DNA from: Micromonospora parva | GTDB taxonomy: Bacteria > Actinomycetota > Actinomycetes > Mycobacteriales > Micromonosporaceae | DNA: 64,000 nt | Reading direction: 5' to 3' | NCBI RefSeq assembly: GCF_000718515.1 | Contig: NZ_JNZS01000009.1 | Location: 124,001 to 188,000 of the forward strand | Shown here: in pieces, positions 18,252 through 27,769 of the stretch | Numbering within the stretch: the first letter of the stretch is position 1 | Layout of the letters: every line of letters starts with the position of its first letter | Position numbers and translations under genes: made by a program | The notes under the pieces: model-generated | Seen by the model: only the letters and a program-made list of their open reading frames with translations | The model's database searches: none | Told to the model about the DNA's origin: nothing

Positions 18252-19808
18252 GTGACCCAGGTCGGCGAGGGTCAGGAGGCGGACGAAAGCGCTCCTCCGG
18301 TCATGACCTTCGGTGCTCCCACGGCCGGTGAAGTCCTCGCCGAGCGGTACGAACTGGTTGAGCACATCAACAACGACAGTGCGGGTCGGCTGGTCTGGCG
18401 CGGGGTCGACGTCATCCTGCGCCGTCCCGTTGCCGTGGTGCTGCGCTACCCGGGCGGTGACTCCGCCACCGAGATGCTTCAGGCCGCCGTCGCAGCCAGC
18501 CGGGTCATCCACCCCAACCTGGTCGGCGTCTACGACGCGATCGACGAGGCCGACCGGGCGTACGTGGTGCGCGAGTGGGTCGACGGGCAGTCCCTGCGGG
18601 ATCTGACCACCGACGGCCCCCTGGATCCGGCTCGGGCCACCGCCATCGGCAACGCCGTCGCGAGCGCGCTCGCCGCTGTGCACGCCACCGGCATGGTGCA
18701 CGGCAACGTCCACCCCGGCACCGTCATGATCAGTGACGAGGGCCGCGTGGTCCTGGCCGATGCCCGCACCGACGGCGCCGACAGCCAGGAGAACGACATT
18801 CGGGCGGTCGGCGGCATCCTCTACTTCGCACTGACCGGCTCCTGGCCGCACACCGAGGCACCGCTGCGGGGCGCCACCGCCGGCCACGGCCGCGCCGCGA
18901 TCCCGGACGCTGTCCGAGACGCCTCGGGTGCCATCGCGGCACCCCGCCAGGTCCGGGCGGGCGTCCCGGCGTACCTGGACGACCTGACCATGGATCTGCT
19001 CGACGCCGAGATCGCGCCGCCGTCCTCCGACGTGCTGGCCGCCGAGTTGGCGCGACTGGACGTGCCGGCCGAGGATGAGCACTACCTCGACAACAGCGGG
19101 CCGCTGCGGTTCGCCGCCGAAACCGGAGAAGAGCCATCGCCGCTGGCCGCGGCGGGGGGTCGCAAGGTCGCCGTCGGCATCGCCGGCCTGTTGGCCGTCG
19201 CCCTGGTCGGTCTGCTGATCGGAATCATCGCGTTGGGCGGCGACGACGACGACCCGAAGTCGAACCCGGTCGCCGCACCGACCTCCAGTGCCCCGGCCGG
19301 TGACGCCACCCCGGCCGCCGCGACGGCGCGCAAGTTGACGGTCAAGGATGTCCGGATCATCGACCCGGACAGCAAGAACCGCAGTGAGGTCCGAGGCGCC
19401 GAAAAGGTCATCGACGGTGACGAGGACAAGGGCTGGGAGACCGAGACCTACGTGAACAGGCCCAACTTCGGCAACCTGAAGAAGGGCATGGGCGTCTGGA
19501 TCGACCTCGGCGAGCCGCACACCGTCAAGTCGGTGCAGGCGGTGCTGTCAGCCACCGGTGCGTCCGCCCAGCTTCTCGCCGGCACCACCAACCCGCCGTC
19601 CAGCACCAACGGTGACAAGCAGTTGGTGGCGAGCTACAAGACCGCCATCGGCCAGCCGTTCGAGGACCACGACGGCACCACAATGACGTTCAACGGCTTC
19701 GACGCCGACCAGAAATACCAGTACCTGCTGTTCTGGATCACCGAGCTGCCGCCGTCGGAGGGCGGGTTCAAGCTGGGGGTGCAGGAGATTACGGTCCAGG
19801 GGTCGTGA
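18252..19808 (+). CDS. Membrane pseudokinase with extracellular domain (MurJ partner)
   Basis: 518 residues from GTG 18252, which follows GGGAGG; starts at 18201 or 18087 are possible. An intracellular kinase-like domain (about 25-260) starts at LAERYELVEH but lacks the catalytic residues: the HRD loop reads HGNVHPGTVM, the DFG site reads ADA, and the VAIK lysine position reads VVLR. One helix (about 315-336, VGIAGLLAVALVGLLIGIIAL) leads to a C-terminal beta-rich domain resembling a discoidin/CBM fold. This equals the C-terminal half of mycobacterial Rv3910, whose pseudokinase is phosphorylated by PknB and recruits FhaA to control MurJ; the same role is inferred here. Confidence 0.85.
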   Translation: MTQVGEGQEADESAPPVMTFGAPTAGEVLAERYELVEHINNDSAGRLVWRGVDVILRRPVAVVLRYPGGDSATEMLQAAVAASRVIHPNLVGVYDAIDEADRAYVVREWVDGQSLRDLTTDGPLDPARATAIGNAVASALAAVHATGMVHGNVHPGTVMISDEGRVVLADARTDGADSQENDIRAVGGILYFALTGSWPHTEAPLRGATAGHGRAAIPDAVRDASGAIAAPRQVRAGVPAYLDDLTMDLLDAEIAPPSSDVLAAELARLDVPAEDEHYLDNSGPLRFAAETGEEPSPLAAAGGRKVAVGIAGLLAVALVGLLIGIIALGGDDDDPKSNPVAAPTSSAPAGDATPAAATARKLTVKDVRIIDPDSKNRSEVRGAEKVIDGDEDKGWETETYVNRPNFGNLKKGMGVWIDLGEPHTVKSVQAVLSATGASAQLLAGTTNPPSSTNGDKQLVASYKTAIGQPFEDHDGTTMTFNGFDADQKYQYLLFWITELPPSEGGFKLGVQEITVQGS

Positions 19809-19848
19809 GCCGGGCGCCACGATCCGGGCACCGCACTCGCTGGACGCG

Positions 19849-20562
19849 GTGATGGACGGGCGTGCCGCCGCACCGGACCTGGAGCTGCTGCGCGCGCACG
19901 TCGCCGGCGACCGGGACGCCTTCGCCGAACTGTTCCACCGGCACCGCGACCGGTTGTGGGCGGTGGCCCTGCGGACGCTCGGCGACCGTGAGGAGGCAGC
20001 CGACGCACTCCAGGACGCCCTGCTGTCGGCGCATCGGGCGGCGGCCCGGTTCCGCGGTGACTCCGCCGTCACCACCTGGCTGCACCGGATCGTGGTCAAC
20101 GCCTGCCTGGACCGGATCCGCCGCCGGCAGGCGCACCCCACAGTGCCGCTGCCGGACGGCAACCGCTCCGAGGACGGATCGGGCACCGGCCGGCTGGAGC
20201 CGGCCGCACCGGCAACGGACCACGACACCGTGCTGGTTGTCCGCGAGGCGCTCGCCGCGCTGCCCGTCGAGCAACGCGCCGCGCTGGTACTGGTCGACGT
20301 GCAGGGCTATCCGGTCGCCGAGGTCGCCCGCATCCTCGGCGTCGCCGAGGGGACGGTGAAGAGCCGGTGTGCCCGGGGCCGGGCACGGCTGGCCGTGCTG
20401 CTCGGGCATCTCCGCCCCGCTGCCGCCGCGACGTCTTCGGCCCGACCGGACCCGACCGCCCCGGGCGTGCCCGGCGTCACGCCGGGGAACCCCAGCCCGG
20501 TGGAGGGCGTCGGATCGAGGTCAGGCCGGTACCGGCGGGACGCCAACCAGGAGGACACGTGA
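19849..20562 (+). CDS. sigM: ECF sigma factor SigM
   Basis: 237 residues. Sigma-2 (about 15-85, AFAELFHRHRDRLWAVALRTLGDREEAADALQDALL ...) and sigma-4 (about 130-185, ALAALPVEQRAALVLVDVQGYPVAEVARILGVAEGTVKSR) are both clear, followed by a disordered tail of about 45 residues. Start is GTG 19849 or the adjacent ATG 19852. Its stop overlaps the GTG of the next gene (GTGA), so sigma and anti-sigma are translationally coupled. The order pseudokinase-sigM-anti-sigma-trxB-trxA-cwlM is as in mycobacteria, where SigM responds to envelope stress. Confidence 0.9.
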   Translation: MMDGRAAAPDLELLRAHVAGDRDAFAELFHRHRDRLWAVALRTLGDREEAADALQDALLSAHRAAARFRGDSAVTTWLHRIVVNACLDRIRRRQAHPTVPLPDGNRSEDGSGTGRLEPAAPATDHDTVLVVREALAALPVEQRAALVLVDVQGYPVAEVARILGVAEGTVKSRCARGRARLAVLLGHLRPAAAATSSARPDPTAPGVPGVTPGNPSPVEGVGSRSGRYRRDANQEDT

Positions 20563-21572
20563 CGACCGAGGGGTTCCGGGAGGTCGACGCCGACCTCCTC
20601 GCCGACTACCTCGGCGGGGCGTTGGACGGCACCCCGCAGCAGGACGAGGTCGCCCAGCTGGTCTCCGCGGACCCGTCCTGGGCCGAGGCGTACGCGCTGC
20701 TGGCCCCTGCCGTGACCGAGGTCCGGGCGGACCTGACCCGCTGGGCCGAGCCGTCCCCGCAGATGCCACCGGCGATCACCGACCGGCTGCTGGCCGCGTT
20801 GGCCTCCGCGCAGCCGACGAACGACACCTCGACCGGGGACGCGCGCACCGCCGCGTCGAGCGTCGATCCGGCGACACCCGTGGTCGTACCGACGCAGGGC
20901 GGTGCCGGTCGACGGCCGGCTCTCCCCACACCCGCCGGGGGGCCGGGGCGCGGGGTGTCCACCGGCCCAGGTCGCCGCCGGCGCGGCTGGGCCAGCCGTG
21001 GCGCACCCGTGGCCGCTGCCGCGATCGCCGTCATCGCCGTCGCCCTGGGCCTCAACCAGCTGTCGATGCCCGCGTCGGACGACTCCGGCAGCGCCCCCGC
21101 CATGGATCGGCCGGCCAGCGCGCCCGAGGGCGCCGCGGGGGCCGGGACGGTCCGGACCACCGGGCCGGCGCTGCGCAGTGGTACGAACTACACCCCGCAG
21201 GCCCTCGGCAATGCCTACGACACGCGCTCGCCGAGGACACCCGCCACCAGCCGGGCGACCGGCAGCGCCCCGGGCGAGCAGCCGGGGGTGGATGCCGAGG
21301 GCGAACGCCGGCCCTCTCCCGACGGGTCGGACCAGTTGGCCCGGCTGACCGACGAGACGGCCCTGACCAGTTGTCTGGCGAGCGTCGCGGCGGAGCACGG
21401 ATCGGTGCCACTGGTGGTCGAGGTGATCGACTACGCCCGCTTCCAGGGTGACCAGGCGCTGGTCATTCGCTTCACCGATGCCACCGGAGGCCGGTGGGCC
21501 TGGGTGAGCGGCCCGGAGTGCGGAGTGCCCGGGTCCGGCTCGGACAGCAGGTATTCGGCGCGGGTAGGGTGA
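20559..21572 (+). CDS. Anti-sigma-M factor, single-pass membrane protein
   Basis: 337 residues from GTG 20559, preceded by AGGAGG (20549-20554) and overlapping sigM by four bases. Residues 1-70 form a small acidic helical domain that should bind SigM; it lacks the HxxxCxxC zinc motif. A Pro/Gly/Arg-rich linker leads to one helix (about 149-166, APVAAAAIAVIAVALGL), then a disordered extracytoplasmic stretch and a compact C-terminal domain (about 255-325) with two cysteines (TSCLASV and GPECG) that could form a disulfide. Position and layout match RsmA (Rv3912); the sequence itself is poorly conserved. Confidence 0.8.
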   Translation: MTTEGFREVDADLLADYLGGALDGTPQQDEVAQLVSADPSWAEAYALLAPAVTEVRADLTRWAEPSPQMPPAITDRLLAALASAQPTNDTSTGDARTAASSVDPATPVVVPTQGGAGRRPALPTPAGGPGRGVSTGPGRRRRGWASRGAPVAAAAIAVIAVALGLNQLSMPASDDSGSAPAMDRPASAPEGAAGAGTVRTTGPALRSGTNYTPQALGNAYDTRSPRTPATSRATGSAPGEQPGVDAEGERRPSPDGSDQLARLTDETALTSCLASVAAEHGSVPLVVEVIDYARFQGDQALVIRFTDATGGRWAWVSGPECGVPGSGSDSRYSARVG

Positions 21573-21755
21573 ATCCACGGTCGATGGCACGATGACCGCT
21601 CACGTGACCTGACCCACCGGATGCCCGGCTCGGGAATCCCCGGTTCGTACGATGACGTTCTGGAAGTCAGCTGCCGGCCTCACCCAGGCGTCGGCAACTC
21701 GGATCGGCATCGGTGCTCGCGCCGACGCCGAACACACACAACTCGGGAGACGGCA

Positions 21756-22706
21756 GTGGACGAGGTCCGCAACCTGATCATCATCGGCTCCGGGCCGGCC
21801 GGCTACACAGCGGCGGTCTACGCCGCACGCGCCAATCTGAAGCCGCTGATCATCGAGGGCGTGCAGTCCGGTGGCGCGCTGATGACCACGACCGAGGTGG
21901 AAAACTTCCCCGGCTTCGCCGACGGCATCCTCGGCCCCGAGCTGATGGACAACATGCGCAAGCAGGCCGAGCGGTTCGGCGCCGAGTTCCTCACCGACGA
22001 CGTGACCCGCGTCGAGCTGGTGGACACCGGCGACGCCGGCTCCGGCGCGGTGAGCACCGTCTGGGTTGGCGAGACCGCCTACCGGGCCCGATCCATCATC
22101 CTCTCCACCGGTTCGGCGTGGCGTCCGCTGGGCGTGCCCGGTGAGCAGGAATACCTGGGCCACGGCGTCTCCGCGTGTGCCACCTGTGACGGCTTCTTCT
22201 TCCGTAACCAGCACATCGTGGTGGTCGGCGGCGGCGACTCGGCGATGGAGGAGGCCACCTTCCTCACCCGTTTCGCCGATTCGGTGACGATCATCCACCG
22301 CCGCGACTCGTTCCGGGCCAGCAAGATCATGGCCGACCGGGCGCTGAGCAACGAGAAGATCAAGGTGGAGTGGAACAGCACCGTCGAGGAGATCCTCGGC
22401 GACGACGGCAAGGTCACCGGCGTCCGCGTTCGCAACGTGCACACCGGCGAGACCAAGGTGATGGACGTGACCGGCGTCTTCGTCGCCATCGGTCACGACC
22501 CTCGCAGCGAGCTGTTCCAGGGCCAGGTCGAGCTGGACGACGAGGGCTACGTGAAGGTCGACGCCCCGAGCACCCGCACGAACGTGCCCGGTGTCTTCGC
22601 CGCCGGTGACGTGGTCGACCACACCTACCGTCAGGCGATCACCGCGGCCGGCACCGGGTGTGCCGCCGCGCTCGACGCCGAGCGGTTCATCGCGACGCTC
22701 AGCTGA
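21756..22706 (+). CDS. trxB: Thioredoxin-disulfide reductase
   Basis: 316 residues. FAD- and NADPH-dependent reduction of thioredoxin. FAD motif GSGPAG at 11-16, redox pair Cys141-Ala-Thr-Cys144, NADPH motif GGGDSA near 158-163, and the C-terminal FAD segment GVFAAGDV. The GTG start at 21756 follows GGGAGA. It is followed after 31 bp by trxA, forming the usual trxB-trxA pair behind sigM; both are candidates for SigM control. Confidence 0.97.
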   Translation: MDEVRNLIIIGSGPAGYTAAVYAARANLKPLIIEGVQSGGALMTTTEVENFPGFADGILGPELMDNMRKQAERFGAEFLTDDVTRVELVDTGDAGSGAVSTVWVGETAYRARSIILSTGSAWRPLGVPGEQEYLGHGVSACATCDGFFFRNQHIVVVGGGDSAMEEATFLTRFADSVTIIHRRDSFRASKIMADRALSNEKIKVEWNSTVEEILGDDGKVTGVRVRNVHTGETKVMDVTGVFVAIGHDPRSELFQGQVELDDEGYVKVDAPSTRTNVPGVFAAGDVVDHTYRQAITAAGTGCAAALDAERFIATLS

Positions 22707-22737
22707 AACAACGAACACATCCCGGAGGAGGGGCATA

Positions 22738-23061
22738 GTGGGAACAACCAAGGCGGTCACGGACAAGAGCTTCGTCGCTGACGTGCTACAGGCCGACAAG
22801 CCGGTGCTGGTGGACTTCTGGGCGGAGTGGTGCGGGCCGTGCCGCAAGGTGTCGCCGCTGCTCGAGGAGATCGCCCGGGAGATGGGTGACCAGGTCACCA
22901 TCGTCAAGCTCAACATCGACGAGAACCCGGAGACCGCCCGGGCCTACCGGGTGATGTCGGTGCCGACGCTGACCGTCTTCAAGAACGGCCAGCCGGTGCA
23001 GTCGATCGCCGGTGCCAAGCCGAAGGGCGAGCTGGTCCGGCTCATCGAATCGGCCCTCTGA
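22738..23061 (+). CDS. trxA: Thioredoxin
   Basis: 107 residues, the normal length. The active site is W-Cys32-G-P-Cys35, with the cis-proline segment SVPTL. It reduces protein disulfides in the cytoplasm using TrxB. The GTG start is preceded by CGGAGGAGGGG. A strong hairpin follows 16 bp after the stop and ends the trxB-trxA unit. Confidence 0.97.
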   Translation: MGTTKAVTDKSFVADVLQADKPVLVDFWAEWCGPCRKVSPLLEEIAREMGDQVTIVKLNIDENPETARAYRVMSVPTLTVFKNGQPVQSIAGAKPKGELVRLIESAL

Positions 23062-23077
23062 CCAGCAGAAACTCACC

Positions 23078-23112
23078 CGAACCCCGTACCCGCTCGCCGG
23101 GTGCGGGGTTCG
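23078..23112 (+). terminator. Hairpin terminator after trxA
   Basis: Arms 23078-23092 and 23098-23112 pair over 15 positions (one G-T pair) around a 5-nt loop, followed by TCGTCTTCC. Strong intrinsic-type structure. Confidence 0.75.
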
Positions 23113-23231
23113 TCGTCTTCCCGGCCGCAGCGACGACGTATTTCGCCGCCCCAGCCACCTCGCCGTCCCGGAGCGCATAGCCTCAAGCCTGGGCCGCCCG
23201 GCCAGCCAGTGTCGTGCAGAGGGGGTCGTGC

Positions 23232-24395
23232 GTGCGTCCGATCCGACCCGGTGACCGGGGACCCGCGGTCACGGAGATCCGTACCATCCTGACCGGCCTC
23301 GACCTGCTCGCCGCCGCCGGCCCGCACACCGACGAGTTCGACCTCGACACCGAGCGGGCGGTCCGCGCGTTCCAGCAGTCGCGAGGGCTCAGCGTGGACG
23401 GCCGGGTCGGAGCCGAGACCTGGCGCGCCCTGGACGCCGCCCGCTGGCGGCTCGGCGCCCGCACCCTCTACCACGCGGTCCCCGAGCCGCTCACCGGCGA
23501 GGATGTCCGGTCCCTGCAGGAGCGGCTGCTGGAAATGGGGTACGACGTGGGCCGCGCGGACGCCATCTACGGTGTCCGGACGTCGCGGGCGGTGGCCCAG
23601 TTCCAACGCGAGGTCGGGCTCACCCCCGACGGCTCCTGCGGCCCGCACACCATGAACGCGCTGCGCCGGATCGGCCGCAAGGTGGTCGGTGGCCGCCCGC
23701 AGTGGCTCCGCGAATCCGACGCGATCCGACAGTCCGGGCCGGCGCTGGTGGGTAAGACGGTCGTCATCGACCCGGGGCACGGGGGCACCGACCCCGGCAT
23801 GGTGGTGCCCGACGGCTCGCTGCGCTGGACGGAGTCGGACCTGGTGCACGACCTGGCCAGCCGCCTGGAAGGGCGGCTCGCCGCCTCCGGGGTGCGGGTG
23901 CAGCTCACCCGGGGCCCGTCGCCCGACAGTTGCCTGCCGGACGCCGAGCGGGCGCTGCTCGCCAACTCCCTCGGCGCCGACGTGTTCATCTCCCTGCACC
24001 TGGACGGCCACGCCAACCCGGACGCGGAGGGCGTGGCGACCTACCACTACGGCACCGACAACGGGGTGACCTCGGCGACCGGTGAACGCCTGGCCGGGCT
24101 GGTGCAGCGGGAGATCGTCGCCCGCACCGGGCTGCGGGACTGCCGTACCCACGCCAAGACGTGGGAACTGCTGCGACTGACGCGGATGCCCGCCGTCCGG
24201 GTCGAGGTCGGCTACCTCACCTCGCCGACGGACCGCGCCCGCCTTGTCGACCCCCGGTTCCGGGACCGGGTGGTGGAGGCGATCGTGGCGGCGGTCCAGC
24301 GGATGTACTACCCCATCGAACGAGACGTCCCGACCGGATCGCTCGACGTCAGCGAACTGCGTGCCGTGGTGACCGCCGGCACCGTGGTCGACTGA
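23232..24395 (+). CDS. cwlM: CwlM-like peptidoglycan amidase homologue
   Basis: 387 residues from GTG 23232. Two peptidoglycan-binding helix bundles (about 5-65 and 80-150, each with an RAVRAFQ or RAVAQFQ motif) precede an amidase_3 domain (about 175-365) with VVIDPGHGG, the E of ESDLVHD, SLHLDGH and VEVGYLTS, i.e. the zinc ligands are present. There is no signal peptide or membrane helix, so the protein should stay in the cytoplasm. That fits mycobacterial CwlM, which acts as a phosphorylation-dependent activator of MurA rather than a hydrolase. Confidence 0.9.
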   Translation: MRPIRPGDRGPAVTEIRTILTGLDLLAAAGPHTDEFDLDTERAVRAFQQSRGLSVDGRVGAETWRALDAARWRLGARTLYHAVPEPLTGEDVRSLQERLLEMGYDVGRADAIYGVRTSRAVAQFQREVGLTPDGSCGPHTMNALRRIGRKVVGGRPQWLRESDAIRQSGPALVGKTVVIDPGHGGTDPGMVVPDGSLRWTESDLVHDLASRLEGRLAASGVRVQLTRGPSPDSCLPDAERALLANSLGADVFISLHLDGHANPDAEGVATYHYGTDNGVTSATGERLAGLVQREIVARTGLRDCRTHAKTWELLRLTRMPAVRVEVGYLTSPTDRARLVDPRFRDRVVEAIVAAVQRMYYPIERDVPTGSLDVSELRAVVTAGTVVD

Positions 24396-24406
24396 TCGGC
24401 CCTCGG

Positions 24407-25072
24407 TCAGCCGTTGGTGGAGCGGGTGGCCGGGGCGGGACGGACCGGCCGGAGCAGCGTCTCCGGACTCATCGAGCCGAGCAGCTTCTCCAGCGCGTAC
24501 TCGACGTCGGACTTCCAGCTCAACGCCGTCCGCAGCTCAAGGCGCAACCGAGGAAAACGCGGATGCGGACGTACGGTCTTGAAGCCCACGGAGAGGAAGA
24601 AGTCGACCGGTGCCACGCAACCCCCGGCCGGGTCGTCCGCGTCGCCGAACTTGGCGTCGCCGAACGCCTCGATGGCCTTGATCCCCCGCTTGGTCAGATC
24701 CCGGGCGACACCCTGCACCAACATCCGGCCCAACCCGCCGCCGGCGAACGCGGCGACCACGTTCGCGGTCATCAACAGTGCCGCGTCCGCGGAGACCGGT
24801 GAGGTCGGGAACGCCATCGAACGGGGCACGTAGGCGGGCGGGGCGTACATCACGAAGCCGGCCGGCATGCCGTCGACGTACGCGAGCTTGCCGCAGGAGC
24901 CCCACTCCAGCAGCGTCTGGGAGACCCACGCCTCCTTCTCCAGGCCCGGGTCGCCGGCAGCGCAGGCCCGCTCCGCGGAGACCGGGTCGAGCTCCCAGTA
25001 GACGCACTGCCGGCACGGGCGCGGAAGGTCTTCCAACGTGTCGAGGGTCAGGCTGACCAGACGTCGCGACAT
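24407..25072 (-). CDS. GNAT-like acetyltransferase (Rv3916c-like)
   Basis: 221 residues from ATG 25072, which has GGGG nine bases upstream; an ATG at 25081 is possible. The N-terminus has PCRQCVYWELDP. The segment FAGGGLGRMLVQGVARDLTKRGIKAIEAFG resembles the acetyl-CoA binding helix of GNAT enzymes, and GGCVAPVDFFLSVGFKTVRPHPRFPRLRLEL fits the end of the fold. It is the protein usually found between cwlM and parB in actinobacteria; its substrate is unknown. It converges on cwlM with only 11 bp between stops. Confidence 0.75.
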   Translation of the reverse strand: MSRRLVSLTLDTLEDLPRPCRQCVYWELDPVSAERACAAGDPGLEKEAWVSQTLLEWGSCGKLAYVDGMPAGFVMYAPPAYVPRSMAFPTSPVSADAALLMTANVVAAFAGGGLGRMLVQGVARDLTKRGIKAIEAFGDAKFGDADDPAGGCVAPVDFFLSVGFKTVRPHPRFPRLRLELRTALSWKSDVEYALEKLLGSMSPETLLRPVRPAPATRSTNG

Positions 25073-25366
25073 ATGGCGCATCCCCACAATAGGCTCGGTG
25101 GTGAGACCGGCATGGAACGACAGCGCCGCCTTCCTGCCCCCGACGAGCGATCGTACGCCGCCGATCGGCGGTACGGGAGGGGACGCGCAGATGCCCACCC
25201 CCGAGGGGGACGCTGACGAGGTCCGCCATGTGGTCGGTCTGCCTCTGCCCGACCGCTGCTGGGCTCCGGCGGACTACGATCGACAATCGGTGTGCCCTCC
25301 GCCATGGTCAGCGGTGTGCGGGGTACCCGGGGCGGGAGCCACCCGAGCAGCGATCGAGGTGAGGTC

Positions 25367-26680
25367 ATGACCGGCACGACACTCGACGACTACACCGACC
25401 GGTACGCCCGGCGGGTACGCGGGATGACCGCCTCCGAGATCCGAGCATTGTTCGCGGTGGCCAGTCGCCCGGAGGTCGTCTCGCTTGCCGGCGGCGCTCC
25501 GTACATCGCCGCCCTTCCGCTGGACGCGGTCGGCGAGATGCTCGGCCGGCTCGGCTCCGAGCACGGCGTGACCACCCTCCAGTACGGCATCGGTCAGGGC
25601 ACCCTTGAGCTGCGCGAGCGGATCTGCGAGGTGATGTCGCTCTCCGGCATCGACGCCGGGTGCGGCGCGTCCCCGGAGGACGTCGTGGTCACCGTGGGCG
25701 GGCAGCAGGCACTGGACCTGGTGGCCCGGCTCTTCCTCGACCCCGGTGACGTGGTGCTCGCCGAGGGGCCGACGTACGTCGGTGCGCTCGGCGTGTTCCA
25801 GGCCGCCCAGGCGCAGGTCGTCCACGTACCGATGGACGCGGACGGGCTGATCCCGGAGGCGCTGGAGACCGCCATCGCCGACCTGGCGCGGGCCGGCCAG
25901 CGGGTCAAGTTCCTCTACACGATCCCCACCTACCAGAACCCGACCGGCGTGACGCTCAGCGAGGAGCGCCGGGAACGGGTGCTCGACATCTGCGAGCGCG
26001 CCGGCCTGCTCGTCGTCGAGGACGACCCGTACGGTCAGCTGGGGTTCGAGGGTGAAGCCCCGGCCCCGTTGCGGGCCCGCCGCCGGGACGGCGTCTTCTA
26101 CCTCAGCACGTTCTCCAAGACCTTCGCCCCGGGGCTGCGGGTCGGCTGGATCCTGGCGCCGCACGCGGTCCGCGACAAGCTGGTCATCGCCAGCGAGGCG
26201 CAGATCCTCTGCCCCAGCGGTTACGCCCAGGCCGCGGTGGCCACCTATCTGAGCACCATGCCGTGGCGGCAGCAGCTCAAGGTCTACCGCGAGGTCTACC
26301 GGGAGCGCCGGGACGCCCTGCTCGACGCGATGGCCGACCTGATGCCCGAGGGCACCAGCTGGACCACACCGACCGGCGGGCTGTTCGTGTGGGCCACGCT
26401 GCCCGACGGGCTCGACTCGAAGGCCATGATGCCGCGCGCGGTCGCCGCCCGCGTCGCCTACGTCCCCGGCACCGGTTTCTACGCCGACGGCACCGGCACC
26501 GGCGCCATGCGGCTCAACTTCAGCTTCCCGCCGCCGGAGCGGATCCGCGAGGGCATCCGCCGGCTGTCCGGTGTGATGGAGCAGGAGATCGCCATGCGCC
26601 GGGTCTTCGGCGCCGTGGGTGGCGCCGCCGGCCGGCGCGGCCGGGCCGGTTCCGACGTGCCTGGGCCCGACTTGGCATGA
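25367..26680 (+). CDS. PLP-dependent class I/II aminotransferase
   Basis: 437 residues of fold type I. The PLP lysine is Lys251 in STFSKTFAPGLRVGW; NPTG (191-194) and the aspartate of VVEDDPYG are the other cofactor residues. Overall it resembles the 2-aminoadipate/MocR-type aminotransferase branch (LysN-like) without the DNA-binding domain. Substrate cannot be read from sequence. ATG 25367 follows GAGGT. Only 7 bp separate it from the Ddl-type gene, so both are probably co-expressed; a role in amino-acid supply for the wall is conceivable but unproven. Confidence 0.85.
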   Translation: MTGTTLDDYTDRYARRVRGMTASEIRALFAVASRPEVVSLAGGAPYIAALPLDAVGEMLGRLGSEHGVTTLQYGIGQGTLELRERICEVMSLSGIDAGCGASPEDVVVTVGGQQALDLVARLFLDPGDVVLAEGPTYVGALGVFQAAQAQVVHVPMDADGLIPEALETAIADLARAGQRVKFLYTIPTYQNPTGVTLSEERRERVLDICERAGLLVVEDDPYGQLGFEGEAPAPLRARRRDGVFYLSTFSKTFAPGLRVGWILAPHAVRDKLVIASEAQILCPSGYAQAAVATYLSTMPWRQQLKVYREVYRERRDALLDAMADLMPEGTSWTTPTGGLFVWATLPDGLDSKAMMPRAVAARVAYVPGTGFYADGTGTGAMRLNFSFPPPERIREGIRRLSGVMEQEIAMRRVFGAVGGAAGRRGRAGSDVPGPDLA

Positions 26681-26687
26681 TGCCGGC

Positions 26688-27689
26688 ATGGGTACGACCG
26701 TCGAGCATCTCCTCGTGACCGAATCCGCCGTCTCGGCCGACCTCCGCGTCGTGGTGCTCGCTGGCGGCCTCTCCTACGAACGGGACGTGTCGCTGCGCTC
26801 CGGTCGTCGGGTGCTCGACGCGCTGCGCGCCGTCGGCGTGGAGGCCGAGCTGCGCGACGCGGACGTGGCGCTGCTGCCGGCGCTCGCGGCCGACCCGCCG
26901 GACGCGGTGGTGATCGCACTGCACGGCGCGACCGGCGAGGACGGCTCGCTGCGCGGGGTGCTGGATCTGTGCGACATCCCGTACGTCGGCTGCGACGCCC
27001 GGGCCTCCCGGGTCGCCTGGGACAAGCCCTCGGCCAAGGCGGTGCTCCGCGAGGCCGGCATCCCCACCCCGGACTGGGTGGCGCTTCCGCACGACCGCTT
27101 CTCCGAGCTGGGTGCGGTCGCCGTCCTGGACCGGATCGTCGACCGTCTCGGGTTGCCCCTGATGGTCAAGCCGGCGCAGGGCGGGTCCGGGTTGGGCGGA
27201 GCGGTGGTCCGGGACGCCGCCGCGCTGCCCGCCGCCATGGTGGGCTGCTTCGCGTACGACTCCACGGCGCTGGTGGAGCGGTACGTGCCGGGGATCGACG
27301 TGGCGGTCTCCGTCGTCGACCTCGGCGACGGCCCGCAGGCGCTGCCGCCGGTGGAGATCGTGCCCCGCAACGGCGTGTACGACTACGCCGCCCGCTACAC
27401 CGCGGGGCGGACCACCTGGCACGCCCCGGCCCGGCTGGCCCCGGAGGTGGCAGCCACTGTCGCTGACGTGGCCCTCGCGGCGCACACCGCGCTCGGTCTC
27501 CGGGACCTCTCGCGCGTCGACGTGATCGTGGACGCGGCCGGCCAGCCCCACGTGCTGGAGGTCAACGTCTCGCCGGGCATGACGGAGACGTCCCTGCTTC
27601 CGCTCGCCGTGCAGGCGGCCGGACTGGACTTCGGTCGGCTCCTCGGCACCCTGGTCGCCCGGGCGGCGGCCCGCCTCACCACTCACTGA
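26688..27689 (+). CDS. ddl: D-alanine--D-alanine ligase family protein
   Basis: 333 residues of the ATP-grasp fold. Visible motifs are ALHGATGEDG and LDLCDIPYVGCDARASRVAWDK in the N-terminal half, the ATP loop MVKPAQGGSGLG, YDYAARYTAG (the tyrosine loop typical of D-Ala-D-Ala rather than D-lactate ligases, with Arg in place of the usual Lys) and EVNVSPGMTETSLLP. The first 20 residues are an extra leader. It would make the peptidoglycan D-Ala-D-Ala dipeptide, but it lies outside the main mur cluster, so the genome may hold a second copy. Confidence 0.85.
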   Translation: MGTTVEHLLVTESAVSADLRVVVLAGGLSYERDVSLRSGRRVLDALRAVGVEAELRDADVALLPALAADPPDAVVIALHGATGEDGSLRGVLDLCDIPYVGCDARASRVAWDKPSAKAVLREAGIPTPDWVALPHDRFSELGAVAVLDRIVDRLGLPLMVKPAQGGSGLGGAVVRDAAALPAAMVGCFAYDSTALVERYVPGIDVAVSVVDLGDGPQALPPVEIVPRNGVYDYAARYTAGRTTWHAPARLAPEVAATVADVALAAHTALGLRDLSRVDVIVDAAGQPHVLEVNVSPGMTETSLLPLAVQAAGLDFGRLLGTLVARAAARLTTH

Positions 27690-27722
27690 CCGACCTGCCA
27701 GCCCGTCGCGGCGAGCGCGGGT

Positions 27723-27761
27723 CGACCGTGTGGTTGACCCGGCGGGCCAACCACACGGTCG
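27723..27761. terminator. Bidirectional hairpin terminator
   Basis: A perfect 14-bp inverted repeat (27723-27736 and 27748-27761, arm CGACCGTGTGGTTG) with an 11-nt loop between the convergent ligase and HIT-like genes. Confidence 0.7.
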
Positions 27762-27769
27762 GTTCCAGA

